Shown one piece after another: positions 40,710 through 49,170 of a stretch of DNA of 64,000 nt. Below the pieces are notes generated by a model. That model searched no databases. It was not told the origin of the DNA and was given only the letters and a program-made list of their open reading frames with translations. The position numbers were made by a program, and so were the translations under genes. Each line of letters starts with the position of its first letter. The first letter of the stretch is position 1. The stretch is from an uncultured Lachnospiraceae bacterium (GTDB lineage Bacteria; Bacillota; Clostridia; Lachnospirales; Lachnospiraceae): NCBI GenBank assembly GCA_900551235.1, contig URUU01000003.1, positions 14,887 to 78,886 on the forward strand. Direction: 5' to 3'.

Positions 40710-42632
40710 TTACCGATTCGGAAACAGGGATGCATCTGTGTGCGGCAAAAAACATGCCCCTACAAATTCATCCATATACTGCGGAATCGTACTGAGTTCA
40801 ATATATGTCATATTAGCGGCAAGATCATATACTTTCCGCTCGGATCCGGTAGAACAGAGCATCGCATACGCACCTGCCAGTGATGTATTTCCTACATAAT
40901 GATACATTTCAACCGGAATATCCGGGAACATACCGATATTGATCGCATTTTCCATGTTGATACCGCTTCCGATACCGCCTGCAACATAGACATTCTCGAT
41001 CATAGAGATATCAAAGTCACAGTAAGAAAGCATGGTGCGGATTGCAGAGAAAATAGCTCCTTTCGCACGGATAAAGCTGTCGATATCCACTTCTGTGATC
41101 TCTACATCTTTGCTCGATCCTGCTTCTTCGCCTTCAAATGCCAGCACATAGCTGCCCATTCCGTCTGCATCGCGTTTTACACGGCGACCTTCTCTGACAA
41201 ATTTTCCTTTTGGATTGATGATCTTGCAGCGGAACAGCTCACTGATAATGTCAATGATACCGGAACCACAGATACCAACCGGTTTTGTGCCTTCCCCGCC
41301 AACGACCGTCAGCTTTGGCTCCATCGTTTCTGCATCGATCGTACATGCCTCGATCGCACCATCGGTCGCCCGCATACCGCAGCTGATATCTCCGCCTTCA
41401 AAGGCAGGTCCTGCGGAACATGCACAGCTGAACATAAAGTCTGAATTGCCAAATACGATTTCACCATTTGTACCAAGGTCGATAAACAAAGAGAACGGCT
41501 CCTGATTCCACAGCATCGTCACAAATGCCCCTGCTGTGATATCTCCGCCGACATAACTGCCGATATTCGGTGCAAGGATGATGTGTGCATCTGGGTTTAC
41601 CTTGATGCCGATATCTCCTGCAAAAATTGAGTTCGTCTTAAAGAATGTCGGGATATACGGCTCCATACGAACCGGATCCGCATCGACACCGATCAGAAGA
41701 TGGTTCATCGTGGTGTTCGCTGCAACTGACATACGGTAAATGCTCATCGGGCTGATCTTTGCCTGACGGCACATCGTCTGTACCAGTGGATTGATGGTCT
41801 CTTCAATGATGGCTTTCTGAAGCTTGTCCTGACCTCCCGGCTTGCGGGATTCGATGATACGGTTGATAACATCTGCACCATAGCGGATCTGACCGTTACC
41901 ACTGGAGCCTTTTGCAAGGATCTTTCCATCTGTCATATCTATGATGATCGCAGATACGGTGGTTGTACCGATATCGATTGCAAGTCCTGCAATGACCGGT
42001 GTTTCATCCGCACCGCAGATGTCATAGACAAAAATGTCTTTTTCTGTTTTTCGGATCACAACGTTTACATCAAAATTGTGTTCACGCAGTACCTGTGCCA
42101 TTTTATGGATCACAGAATACGGAAGCTTTACACGCTGCATTCCGGTAATTTCGCGGATGGCTCTTGTCAGACGTTCGTTGTCCGGCATAGTGTCATCCAG
42201 AGTTGGTACATCCATCTTAACATGGATGCTTTCAAGATTATTTTTGAGTTCGATACCTGCTTCTGTAATCGATTGCTTAATATTATCAAAGATTTTTACT
42301 TCATCCGGCGATGACAGATCCGCAACTTTCATCCGGCTGCGATATGCGGAAGCAATATCCGGCACCAGTACAGCAACATCCGCATTTATTTTGCTGCAGC
42401 ATGCCAGACGCCATCCCTGTGCATATTCTTCATCACTGATGTGTCTCGTTTGTTTGGAATCCAATTCTCCGTCCACGAGTTTTACTCTGCATTTTCCGCA
42501 AGATGCATTTCCTGAACAAGGTGCATCGATAGCTACATTTGTTTTTCTCGCTACCTCAAGAAGGCTCTCACCGAAAGCAGCGAAGACTGTGACATCTTCG
42601 CTGTTTTCAAACTTAAAAGTAACCTTATACAT
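40710..42632 (-). CDS. Corrinoid protein reductive activator (RACo-type, DUF4445/ASKHA)
   Basis: A 640-residue protein with an N-terminal [2Fe-2S] ferredoxin domain (APCSGNASCGKCRVKL, then a last Cys near LACCSK), a linker, and a large ASKHA ATPase domain (GLAIDIGTTTVSAIIID, FIDLGTNGEIVFG, GICGSGIID, VYVAGGIGSGINM). It uses ATP to re-reduce the Co(II) form of the corrinoid iron-sulfur protein to active Co(I). Homologues in acetogens are encoded next to the same partner. Start follows GGAGATC with TAATAA between; the acsE stop is four bases away. The gap to fchA is 57 bases. Confidence 0.93.
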   Translation of the reverse strand: MYKVTFKFENSEDVTVFAAFGESLLEVARKTNVAIDAPCSGNASCGKCRVKLVDGELDSKQTRHISDEEYAQGWRLACCSKINADVAVLVPDIASAYRSRMKVADLSSPDEVKIFDNIKQSITEAGIELKNNLESIHVKMDVPTLDDTMPDNERLTRAIREITGMQRVKLPYSVIHKMAQVLREHNFDVNVVIRKTEKDIFVYDICGADETPVIAGLAIDIGTTTVSAIIIDMTDGKILAKGSSGNGQIRYGADVINRIIESRKPGGQDKLQKAIIEETINPLVQTMCRQAKISPMSIYRMSVAANTTMNHLLIGVDADPVRMEPYIPTFFKTNSIFAGDIGIKVNPDAHIILAPNIGSYVGGDITAGAFVTMLWNQEPFSLFIDLGTNGEIVFGNSDFMFSCACSAGPAFEGGDISCGMRATDGAIEACTIDAETMEPKLTVVGGEGTKPVGICGSGIIDIISELFRCKIINPKGKFVREGRRVKRDADGMGSYVLAFEGEEAGSSKDVEITEVDIDSFIRAKGAIFSAIRTMLSYCDFDISMIENVYVAGGIGSGINMENAINIGMFPDIPVEMYHYVGNTSLAGAYAMLCSTGSERKVYDLAANMTYIELSTIPQYMDEFVGACFLPHTDASLFPNR

Positions 42633-42635
42633 TTA

Positions 42636-43421
42636 TTAGATCTCCAGGTAGGAGTCCGCATACAGAGTATTGCCTTTGAATACGTCACAGGATTTGATGG
42701 TTTCCATCAGACGCAGGTCGTTCGGGTTAACGATTGCAGAAGTCAGACCCTGCATCATAGCCATTGCAACCAGGGCAGAATCCATGATCGGACGGATTGC
42801 TTTCGGCATACCGTTGGAGTTATTGGACAGACCACCTGTAGAATTCAGACCCATATCAGAGAACATCTTGATACATTCCAGAACCTGCATCTGTTTGTCC
42901 TGCATGCCTTTTACTACCAGGAACAGCGGATCGAACCACAGATCCTCTGCTTCCATACCATGCTCCAGACCTCTTTCCAGAAGCATCTGGCAGTAACCCA
43001 TACGCTCATCGTTGTCTTTTGCAATACCTTCGCCGTTGCACAGTGCAATAACGATTGCATCATTTGCTGCTGCCAGGTCAATGTTTTCGATTCTTCCTGC
43101 AGCATCTGCAGAGTTTACGATTGGTTTTCCTTTAGAACGGTTGTACACAGCGATACCGGCTTCGATGGCTGCTTTATTGGATGTATCCAGTGCCAGAGGT
43201 ACGTTGTCAAATTCACCCTGCAGCAATTCAACTGCCCATTTCATCAGATCCGGGCCATATCCTTCTGCCGGTCCGATGTTTACATCCAGATATGTAGCTC
43301 CTGCATCCAGCTGCTGTTTTGCTCTTTTTAAGATCGGTTCCGGATCTCTTTCCAGAAACGCTTTATTTACTGCTGGAGCTGTTGTTGAAAGTCTTTCTCC
43401 GATTGTAATGAATTTTCCCAT
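42636..43421 (-). CDS. acsE: Methyl-THF:corrinoid iron-sulfur protein methyltransferase
   Basis: A 261-residue TIM-barrel methyltransferase that passes the methyl group from methyl-THF to the cobalt of AcsCD. Family segments: MGKFITIGERLSTTAPAVNK, GATYLDVNIGPAEGYGPDLM, VPLALDTSNKAAIEAG, GKPIVNSADA and GGLSNNSNGMPKAIRP with the Asn that binds the pterin. Length matches the acetogen enzyme of about 262 residues. AAAGGAG precedes the ATG. The gap to acsC is 32 bases. Confidence 0.97.
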   Translation of the reverse strand: MGKFITIGERLSTTAPAVNKAFLERDPEPILKRAKQQLDAGATYLDVNIGPAEGYGPDLMKWAVELLQGEFDNVPLALDTSNKAAIEAGIAVYNRSKGKPIVNSADAAGRIENIDLAAANDAIVIALCNGEGIAKDNDERMGYCQMLLERGLEHGMEAEDLWFDPLFLVVKGMQDKQMQVLECIKMFSDMGLNSTGGLSNNSNGMPKAIRPIMDSALVAMAMMQGLTSAIVNPNDLRLMETIKSCDVFKGNTLYADSYLEI

Positions 43422-43453
43422 TATTTTGTTCTCCTTTTGCTTGTATATTTAGT

Positions 43454-44797
43454 TTATGCAAAGTCTTTCATGAACTTAACAAGCTGAACTGCTTCGTTTG
43501 GAGCAATGATGATCTCCCAGCCTGGCATTTTTGCTTCCAGCTCGCCCTTCAGGACAGCTACTTTACCAGGAATGATCAGTTTTCTGCTCTTAACCTTTCC
43601 TTCGATATCCTGTTCCTGGAAGAACTTGGCGATAGAAGAGGAAGAGAATTTACCAGCAGCCCATGATGTCAGTACGGAAAGACCGCCAGCATCATTGATA
43701 ATCAGGTTCACCGGTACACCGGAACGTTCCAGTTCTCCGGAAACCAGGAAGTAGGTCAGTGCGAAGTCTACGGTTGTCAGGCATACAGAATTTTCATCTG
43801 CCCCGTTCAGAGGATAAATGCCCGGCTCCACTTTCATTGGCTTCTGCGGGTCTGTGAACAGGTTCTGGCGCAGACCATACAGAGGCAGAGCTTCTGCATA
43901 ACCGATGTGTTCTGCAACGATTACAGAACCATATTTCATGGTAAACAGGGACAACAGTGCTGCCTGTTTGTGAAGATCACCTGCTGCGATCGTGTGCAGA
44001 TTTACAATAGAAGGATATCCGAATGTCCGGTCGCCGTCTTTGATCGCTGCTTTACGGATCTGAACAGCATTTTTGAATGTCTCTTTTACGTCCGCTCCGG
44101 TTACATCGATCACCAGGTTCTTGTTTCCAAGACCTTCCAACTTTTCTACTGTATCATGGATTTCAGACAGATCTGCTCCGCTTACGCCAAGTACAACACC
44201 TGCTGCTGTGGCAGCAGCGTTCATTGCTTCGTAGTTGGAAGCATCTGCACCATTCAGGATCGGTTTTCCGTCTTTGCATACTTCCAGTGCTGCTTTTGCA
44301 ACTTCAGCATCTTTGCAGCCCAGGATCAGGATACGTCCTGTCTCTGCTGCTTTTTTTACCAGCTCAACATAATCCTGTTTGCCGTCCGCACTGTAATTTA
44401 CATATACCATCTCAACGAACATACGCTCGCCGATACGTTCATAATCAACTTTTTTGATATCTTCGAGTTTCTGTGCAACGGTCTCATCATCCATGCATGT
44501 GCAAAGAGACATTGCATATCTTGTTCTGCTTACGAATGTTTTCTCATGACGGAACAAAACAGTTTCTCCACCCAGGGACTGCTCTGCATCGCCTGCACCA
44601 ACTTTGATCGTTTTCATTGGCGGCTCGGTAGCTGCTGAAAGTTTAGCCAGTGCTTCCGGTGCGAAATAAGGACAAGCAGCGATATCAACTGCACCCTGTG
44701 CAACTTTCATAGAGAATGCCATACATGTCGGGCATCCACATTCTTTACAGTTTTTCTTTGGTGATAATTTAAAAATATCAAGACCTTTAAGTGCCAT
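43454..44797 (-). CDS. acsC: Corrinoid iron-sulfur protein large subunit
   Basis: A 447-residue subunit that carries the low-potential [4Fe-4S] cluster and the cobamide-binding C-terminal domain. The N-terminal cluster motif is NCKECGCPTCMAFSMKVAQG with ACPYF. The TIM-barrel core follows (SGADLSEIHDTVEKLEGLG region), and the C-terminal part includes NLIINDAGGLSVLTSWAAGK. With AcsD it ferries the methyl group from AcsE to acetyl-CoA synthase. GGAGGAGATGTAATT precedes the ATG. Confidence 0.97.
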   Translation of the reverse strand: MALKGLDIFKLSPKKNCKECGCPTCMAFSMKVAQGAVDIAACPYFAPEALAKLSAATEPPMKTIKVGAGDAEQSLGGETVLFRHEKTFVSRTRYAMSLCTCMDDETVAQKLEDIKKVDYERIGERMFVEMVYVNYSADGKQDYVELVKKAAETGRILILGCKDAEVAKAALEVCKDGKPILNGADASNYEAMNAAATAAGVVLGVSGADLSEIHDTVEKLEGLGNKNLVIDVTGADVKETFKNAVQIRKAAIKDGDRTFGYPSIVNLHTIAAGDLHKQAALLSLFTMKYGSVIVAEHIGYAEALPLYGLRQNLFTDPQKPMKVEPGIYPLNGADENSVCLTTVDFALTYFLVSGELERSGVPVNLIINDAGGLSVLTSWAAGKFSSSSIAKFFQEQDIEGKVKSRKLIIPGKVAVLKGELEAKMPGWEIIIAPNEAVQLVKFMKDFA

Positions 44798-44824
44798 AAT
44801 TACATCTCCTCCTTAACGCAGCTC

Positions 44825-45766
44825 TTAGACTAATTCTTTCATCAGACCGGAAATGGTCTTGATGGATTCCGGATGTTTCAGGATTACCGCATTGGAACCG
44901 GCAGCGATAACTGCCATTGCAGTTTCTACTTCCATATCGATTCCACGTTCTTCCTGTGAGCCCCATTCAGGAGCATCTGTTTCAGAAGCCATAGCTTCTT
45001 TTACACCCCAAGCCTCAGATGCTACCGGAGTAATGATCGGCATCTGCAGATTTGCATCGCCCTGCTGCAGAGCTGCTGCTTTTACACGGTCCATAGTAGA
45101 GATAACATACTCAAAACCGTATCCAACTGCTGCAGTACCTACGTTCATAACGACACTCTTGCTGTCAACACCAAGCTGAGAGATCAGTACGTTAAGCTGT
45201 TTAGCCAGGTTGATATCAACGGCTGATTCAGCACCTACTACCTGTTTGTAAGCCAGGCCTGCTGCTGCACCTACTGTCTTGTAATTTTCTTCTTTTGCTG
45301 AGAGGATAACTGCATTTTTACCGTTCAGGGCTTCTGCCGCTTTAGAGAACAGTTCTGCGTCTTTCTCAACATTTTTACATCCGCATACTACAAGTGGAAG
45401 ATCAACTGCATCTGCGATCTCTTTCAGTTCACCAATCAGTTCTTCTGTAGATTTGTTTGCCCCGTTTGGATCTCCGCCTTCCATACGGAAACTTAAAAAG
45501 TCTACACCTTCCATAGAAGCTGCTTTCCTGGCCATATCTGCCAGAGTAGCACAGCCTTCATAATATTTTTTGATGCACTCCGGCTCATGTTCCATACCGA
45601 AATCTGTGATCTCGATACCTACCTTCGGTGCATTTTCGATCGCAGCATCAAAAGAATACAGCGGGAATACATTCTCGCCTCCGATCTTCACTGCTTTATC
45701 GCCAGTACCAAACTCAACAGTGTTGATGCTGGCATTGAATTTTCCTGATTTTGCTGTAAATGGCAT
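44825..45766 (-). CDS. acsD: Corrinoid iron-sulfur protein small subunit
   Basis: A 313-residue TIM-barrel subunit that pairs with AcsC. Typical sequences: AVKIGGENVFPLYSFD, GIEITDFGMEHEPECIK, LSFRMEGGDPNGANKS and VVMNVGTAAVGYGFEYVIST. GGAGG nine bases before the ATG. It follows a 428-base structured gap after acsB that contains candidate promoters, so acsD-acsC-acsE and downstream genes may be transcribed separately as well as from the main operon promoter. Confidence 0.97.
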   Translation of the reverse strand: MPFTAKSGKFNASINTVEFGTGDKAVKIGGENVFPLYSFDAAIENAPKVGIEITDFGMEHEPECIKKYYEGCATLADMARKAASMEGVDFLSFRMEGGDPNGANKSTEELIGELKEIADAVDLPLVVCGCKNVEKDAELFSKAAEALNGKNAVILSAKEENYKTVGAAAGLAYKQVVGAESAVDINLAKQLNVLISQLGVDSKSVVMNVGTAAVGYGFEYVISTMDRVKAAALQQGDANLQMPIITPVASEAWGVKEAMASETDAPEWGSQEERGIDMEVETAMAVIAAGSNAVILKHPESIKTISGLMKELV

Positions 45767-45798
45767 TTCTAAAAATCCTCCTTCATGCTTTTTAGACT

Positions 45799-45827
45799 GT
45801 TATAAAAACATTACTTTTATTTTACAA
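45799..45827 (-). promoter_or_regulatory. Candidate internal promoter upstream of acsD
   Basis: Minus strand TTGTAA (45822-45827), 17-base spacer, TATAAC (45799-45804), about 33 bases before the acsD start. A second candidate, TTGATT-17-TAAAAT, overlaps it upstream. Both lie after the terminator-like stem. Confidence 0.45.
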
Positions 45828-45872
45828 CAGCAGCCTGTAAAAATCAATTATTTAACAGTAAATTATAAAAGT

Positions 45873-45909
45873 CGGCTTTCCGGACTATCCGCATAAAGCC
45901 AGAAAGCCG
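45873..45909 (-). terminator. Terminator-like stem between acsB and acsD
   Basis: CGGCTTTC (45873-45880) pairs with GAAAGCCG (45902-45909), extended by GG/CC beyond a mismatch. On the minus strand it is followed by ACTTTTATAATTT. Probably partial termination within the operon. Confidence 0.6.
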
Positions 45910-45920
45910 ATATTTGTTTC

Positions 45921-46174
45921 AAATGCCTGCTTCGCAGTCGCTTGATTTCTTTCCTCTCGTCCTTTCGGACATCTCCAGAATCGCAGCTTCGCTGCTTCGC
46001 ACTTCGTGCTCCTGATTCTGTCGCTAATCGCCGTTTCAAGCATGATGCTCCAGATTGCTTTGCATTTCATGCTCTCGCAATCTGAAAATATTCGAAATCC
46101 ACCCTGTCGGGCTACTTTCTCATATTTTTGTGGGATCCAAACTCATGGATTCTCATGCAAGCATGAAATCCATG
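45921..46174 (-). repeat. Dense array of hairpins (structured RNA or repeat element) inside the Wood-Ljungdahl operon
   Basis: Consecutive inverted repeats, in plus-strand coordinates: CTGC-TTC-GCAG (45927-45937); GTCC-TTTC-GGAC (45959-45970); CAGAATC...GATTCTG (45976-46020) enclosing GCAGC-TTC-GCTGC and GCAC-TTC-GTGC; CAGATTGC...GCAATCTG (46051-46084) enclosing GCAT-TTC-ATGC; CCC-TGTC-GGG (46102-46111); CATGGATT...AATCCATG (46144-46174) enclosing CATGC-AA-GCATG. The second and third compound hairpins look like diverged copies, sharing CAGA-stem, GCAY-TTC-RTGC and TCYT. No coding sense is apparent. Identity unknown: a dispersed palindromic repeat or a structured non-coding RNA. Confidence 0.75.
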
Positions 46175-46194
46175 ATCTTTTCTCCCTTGCATCA

Positions 46195-48318
46195 TTACAT
46201 CATCGGTTCCATGGTAAGAGCCGGATGTCCTTTTTCTTCGAGGTATGCCAGCAGTGTTTCCGGATCTTCTGCGATGGTCTCATCTGCGATCATATCACAG
46301 AAGTTATCGATGCCGTACAGTTCTTTTGCTGTTGCGTTCAGTCTTTCTGCTACCTGTTCTTTCAGTTCTTTCGGCATCCATACGATACGTGCTACTCCGC
46401 CTTCTGCTTTCATGAATTTTTTGGAAGCGATGAAATGTTTTCCATGTCCCATAAATCCAGGAGTCTGTACTCCACCACCTGTCATGGAAGCCAGTTCTGA
46501 GAATGTCATACCGATCGGAGTCATGCCTGCATATTCACGGTTTGCGATGCAGACACCGTTTGACAGCGGTTCGATACCACAGATACACTCGAAACATCCA
46601 CAGGATGTCATCGGTTTTTCAATGATAGAGTACAGGGATACGTCTTCCAGGGCACCCTGTGAGAATTTCTGGACTGCTTCGTTTACGTCTTCGTATTCAC
46701 CGATACGTTCATCGATCGGTCTTTCTTTTGTGATAACCTGGCATGGTCCCTGAGGATCCAGCTCGTTGGTTGCTTTTGCATCCAGCCATGAAACAGCTCC
46801 GCAAAGTCCCAGTCTTTCCGGTGTAACCACGCATACGTGGGACGGGGAGAATGCCTGGCACATGATACAGCTGTAGTATACATCAACACCTTCGTCTGTC
46901 AGTGTGTTCAGACGCTCATCACGTTTGTCAAACAGCGGCATAGCTACTTCATGACGGACTCTTGTACATTCTGCCGGGTCTGTGTAGATGGTTACCTGAC
47001 ATTTATCTACAACGGCTGCGAATTCGCTCTTAACTTTTGCATACAGAACTTCACCGATGTGTTTTGCACGGAAGCCTGCTTCAAATGTTTCTTTGCTTAC
47101 ACGGATACGGATCATATCACGCTGACCGGTATGCATCATACCTTCTACACAGTTCAGGTATGAGTGGAATTTACGCTCGAATACCGGCTCGAAGTCGGAC
47201 TGCATACTCTTTCCTGCTACTTCTACTACATAACAGATGCTCTGTTTGCTTCCTACCGGCATTTCGTCGATGTCCGGTCCTACCAGTGTGATCTTGTGAT
47301 CTTCAATCTCAGATGCATCCTTTGTCATAACCAGCTCACAGCAGTCTACACGGGAGCCGTCGAATTCAACCTGCATATCGCCGCGGCGGATGATCTCACC
47401 TTCAAATGCAGATGCGAATGCAACCGGAATGTCGATGTTTGTGATCTTGATCTTGATATCTCTTGCTTCCAGAGAAGTTGCGTTGAATTTGGAAACGTCC
47501 GGCTGAACGATCAGGCTCTTTGGAACTTTGAACGTATCTTCGTTTGTGATTACCGGGAAACCAAGTGCGATCGCACCTGCTCCACATGCAACGATAACCG
47601 GATCAAGCGGTGCAAATGCATTTACAAATGCCGGTACACGTTCCATGGTGTATTTCATCAGGCCTGCTGCATCACCCGGCTGAATGTTGCCGAAGATCAG
47701 GGCTGCTCTTACTGCAACGGATACAACATGTATTACACTTGTAACATCTTTGCCCAGAGGAATCACACGTACGTTTGCGCCTGTTTTGTAGCCAAGTTCT
47801 TCACACTGATCGATGATACCGCCAACCAGTGTAACCAGGATACCCTGTGACTGATAGCTCTTTACCAGGTCAACGCCTTCCTGTGCAGTCGGTGCAGCAC
47901 CAAGGATAACTGCAACACCCGGGATATCACCTGTTACCAGCGGTACACCAAGTTCACGGATCACTGCATCTGCCAGATGTCCGTAGCACGGAGCTTCGTA
48001 TGGTGCTGCTCCGTCAATATATTTCAGTACTTCGATAAATTCTGCACACAGAGCGGTTGCAATACCGGACATAAATGCATCATTTAATTTCTGCTCTCTT
48101 GTCATCAGCGTTTTTACAACACCCAGAGCTTCTTTTAACTGTCCCAGTGTAGCAACCTTTGTACCGGTTACTGCATAATAACATGGCAGGCTGTAAGCCG
48201 TATCCGGGAACGCAATTGCTTTGTCTGCACCATGTTTTTCGATCGCCGCATCGATTGCACCCTCTGTCAGGCCATATACGGTATCATTTCCGCTGAATAC
48301 AACATCAAATAATGTCAT
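46195..48318 (-). CDS. acsB: Acetyl-CoA synthase subunit of CODH/ACS
   Basis: A 707-residue enzyme that assembles acetyl-CoA from CO, the methyl group of AcsCD and CoA. The Ni-Ni-[4Fe-4S] A-cluster ligands are visible: YYSCIMCQAFSPSHVCVVTP with LGLCGAV, and the distal Cys-Gly-Cys in TSCGCFECI. The N-terminal CO-tunnel domain and the central domain are both present, so it is the full-length bacterial form. AAAGGAGG precedes the ATG one base after the cooC stop. A hairpin-rich gap follows. Confidence 0.98.
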   Translation of the reverse strand: MTLFDVVFSGNDTVYGLTEGAIDAAIEKHGADKAIAFPDTAYSLPCYYAVTGTKVATLGQLKEALGVVKTLMTREQKLNDAFMSGIATALCAEFIEVLKYIDGAAPYEAPCYGHLADAVIRELGVPLVTGDIPGVAVILGAAPTAQEGVDLVKSYQSQGILVTLVGGIIDQCEELGYKTGANVRVIPLGKDVTSVIHVVSVAVRAALIFGNIQPGDAAGLMKYTMERVPAFVNAFAPLDPVIVACGAGAIALGFPVITNEDTFKVPKSLIVQPDVSKFNATSLEARDIKIKITNIDIPVAFASAFEGEIIRRGDMQVEFDGSRVDCCELVMTKDASEIEDHKITLVGPDIDEMPVGSKQSICYVVEVAGKSMQSDFEPVFERKFHSYLNCVEGMMHTGQRDMIRIRVSKETFEAGFRAKHIGEVLYAKVKSEFAAVVDKCQVTIYTDPAECTRVRHEVAMPLFDKRDERLNTLTDEGVDVYYSCIMCQAFSPSHVCVVTPERLGLCGAVSWLDAKATNELDPQGPCQVITKERPIDERIGEYEDVNEAVQKFSQGALEDVSLYSIIEKPMTSCGCFECICGIEPLSNGVCIANREYAGMTPIGMTFSELASMTGGGVQTPGFMGHGKHFIASKKFMKAEGGVARIVWMPKELKEQVAERLNATAKELYGIDNFCDMIADETIAEDPETLLAYLEEKGHPALTMEPMM

Positions 48319-48319
48319 T

Positions 48320-49102
48320 TTATTTACCTCCTTTGGACAGATCTGCGTCTATCCTGCTTTTTATTATTGAAATCTCTGCTTTTGCGTTCGGGCTTACATC
48401 AAACGGTGATCTTCCCTGGCGGTCTGCATCGATTATTTCTGAATTGTAATGAATAAATCCAAGCAAATCTTCCTGTGGTATTTTGGAACGGATAAATGTC
48501 TCATCATCCTCGTTCCTTACTTTGTTGGCAACCACGCGTACCTGACGGACTCCAAGTTCCGCTGCAAGTCTCTTTACATTTTTATAAGTCTGGATACTTC
48601 TTGCTCCCGGTTCGATCACAACAATGAACTGATCCATGCCTTCTGTCGTTCCGCGGCCAAGATGCTCAAGCCCAGCCTCCATATCAAGAATTACAACATC
48701 GTTGCTCCTTAACACCAGATGATTGATGATGCGCTTCAACATCACATGCTCCGGACACACACAGCCGCTTCCTGCTGTTTCCACGGTACCAAGAACCAGA
48801 AGTTTTACGCCATTACAGGTTTTTGAATAAGCATCTGGTATATCATCCACTTTCGGATTCAGTTTGTAGAACTGATTCTGGTCATTTGCACCTGTACGTT
48901 CCTGAATCAGTTTTCGCATCCTGGTGATCGGCACGATCGAATCCAGATCTTCTTCCGAAAATCCAAGTGCCAGTCCAAGATTTGCATCCGGATCTACGTC
49001 TGCAGCAAGAACATGCTTGCCTTCCTGTGCATACAATCTGGCAAGTGTGGCTGCAAATGTTGTTTTTCCGACACCGCCTTTTCCGGTAACTGCAATTTTC
49101 AT
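48320..49102 (-). CDS. cooC: CooC-type nickel insertion ATPase
   Basis: A 260-residue MinD/ParA-type ATPase that assists nickel loading of CO dehydrogenase or acetyl-CoA synthase. Deviant Walker A MKIAVTGKGGVGKTTFAATLA at the N-terminus, DVDPDANLGLALG, and the metal-binding CxC in SGCVCPEHVMLKRI. Start at 49102 follows GGCGGA by eight bases; the longer frame to 49165 has none. It lies between acsA and acsB; its position before acsB suggests it may serve the ACS subunit, which is an inference. Confidence 0.93.
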   Translation of the reverse strand: MKIAVTGKGGVGKTTFAATLARLYAQEGKHVLAADVDPDANLGLALGFSEEDLDSIVPITRMRKLIQERTGANDQNQFYKLNPKVDDIPDAYSKTCNGVKLLVLGTVETAGSGCVCPEHVMLKRIINHLVLRSNDVVILDMEAGLEHLGRGTTEGMDQFIVVIEPGARSIQTYKNVKRLAAELGVRQVRVVANKVRNEDDETFIRSKIPQEDLLGFIHYNSEIIDADRQGRSPFDVSPNAKAEISIIKSRIDADLSKGGK

Positions 49103-49129
49103 ATCACTATCCGCCTTCTGTTTTTCTTT

Positions 49130-49153
49130 GCAGGGCGGATAAAACCGCCCTGC
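49130..49153 (-). repeat. Stable hairpin between acsA and cooC
   Basis: GCAGGGCGG (49130-49138) and CCGCCCTGC (49145-49153) form a perfect 9-bp GC-rich stem with a six-base loop. No T run follows, so it is more likely an mRNA processing or stability element than a terminator. Confidence 0.75.
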
Positions 49154-49170
49154 GTTTGTTTTCATAAAGA

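Noticed and set aside
45885..46070. 61-codon minus-strand frame within the hairpin array
   Set aside because: The sequence is explained by consecutive inverted repeats; no ribosome binding site and no protein-like pattern.
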